Part shown: one piece after another, positions 5,126 to 5,334 of the stretch
How positions within the stretch are numbered: position 1 is the stretch's first letter
Layout of the letters: the number at the start of each line of letters is the position of its first letter
Origin: Neisseriales bacterium
GTDB lineage: Bacteria; Pseudomonadota; Gammaproteobacteria; Burkholderiales; UBA11063
DNA: 5,334 bases
Direction of reading: 5' to 3'
NCBI GenBank assembly: GCA_008017145.1
Contig: SSGY01000110.1
Coordinates: forward strand, 1-5,334
Program-made: the position numbers and the translations under genes
The notes under the pieces: generated by a model
What the model was told of the DNA's origin: nothing
What the model saw: the letters and a program-made list of their open reading frames with translations, nothing else
Databases searched by the model: none

Positions 5126-5334
5126 ATGACACCATACCAAGACATTAATAAGATTCTATCTTCTATGGCAAATAGCATTCAAGACATTTTAGGTAAGAAT
5201 CTGGTTGGCTTATATTTATTCGGCTCTTTATCTTATGGTGATTTTAATCCGAATAGTAGTGATATTGATTTAACTACAGTCTTAACTCAACCGCTTAATA
5301 ATTGTGAAATTGAATTAATAAAACAGCTACATGT
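5126..5334 (+). CDS. Nucleotidyltransferase (ANT/AadA-like), 5' part
   Basis: The gene runs off the window; 69 codons are visible from ATG 5126, preceded by only a weak AGTGAA-type ribosome site. Residues 26-49 carry the Pol-beta-type nucleotidyltransferase signature: LVGLYLFGS, then ten residues, then D46-I-D48. G33-S34 bind the nucleotide, and D46 and D48 are the metal-binding acidic residues. The N-terminal helix (residues 4-24) and the YLFGSLSYGDFNP style resemble aminoglycoside adenylyltransferase-like proteins (AadA, ANT(9), DUF4111 group). It could also be a chromosomal-type enzyme of unknown substrate, or a MNT-type antitoxin, although the long N-terminal helix before the signature argues against the last. 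It lies inside the Tn3-type transposon, divergent from tnpR, and is probably cargo. Resistance is inferred, not shown. Confidence 0.8.
   Translation, partial: MTPYQDINKILSSMANSIQDILGKNLVGLYLFGSLSYGDFNPNSSDIDLTTVLTQPLNNCEIELIKQLH

Larger units (their letters stand above)
4363..5334. mobile_element. Tn3-family transposon, left end only
   Basis: The element starts with a 38-bp terminal repeat whose GGGG is outermost at the left, so its body extends to the right and beyond the window. It contains a serine resolvase gene that ends two bases inside the repeat, a non-coding res-like region, and the start of a nucleotidyltransferase gene. No transposase gene or second end is visible. No target duplication can be checked; the five bases to the left are AAATA (4358-4362). 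Confidence 0.75.

Overview
The window is AT-rich DNA with Gram-negative features: a lipobox lipoprotein, a Sec-exported protein, the start of a type III restriction methylase gene and a Tn3-family transposon end. The base composition and style suggest a low-GC gammaproteobacterium, perhaps near Legionella, Francisella or Piscirickettsia. No single gene fixes the taxon, so this placement is weak. Gene density falls sharply to the right, as in an accessory region that has collected and lost mobile DNA.

Left third (1-2475): a two-gene minus-strand operon encodes a lipoprotein (765-1727) followed 15 bp later by a secreted protein (12-749). An A/T-rich hairpin with an eight-T tract stops just before the lipoprotein ribosome binding site. 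A 13-bp inverted repeat could pair in competition with it, which is an attenuator-like layout. Further right is a divergent pair of very small genes, 49 and 73 codons (1863-2012 minus, 2231-2452 plus). Both look like ribbon-helix-helix DNA-binding proteins, and they share an AT-rich intergenic region with promoter-like sites.

Middle (2476-4059): a degenerate Met-type tRNA copy sits beside its own rho-independent terminator. It is followed by a faint fragment resembling a restriction-enzyme C-terminus, then by the first 70 codons of a type III restriction-modification methyltransferase. The methylase breaks off exactly before its catalytic DPPY motif. The next 900 bases hold no intact gene, only a decayed copy (A) of a small gene and its upstream region.

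Right third (4060-5334): the better-preserved copy (B) encodes an unrecognised 57-residue protein. It has a good promoter and a perfect palindrome between -35 and -10. Homology between A and B stops where a 38-bp Tn3-family inverted repeat begins (4363-4400). Inside this transposon end lie a complete serine resolvase (4403-4969, minus), a probable res region, and the start of a divergent nucleotidyltransferase resembling aminoglycoside adenylyltransferases (5126 onward). The transposase and the other transposon end must lie to the right, if they exist.

The most notable points are the transposon end carrying a resolvase and a nucleotidyltransferase cargo candidate, the duplicated small gene with its operator, and two small unlabelled RHH-like genes.
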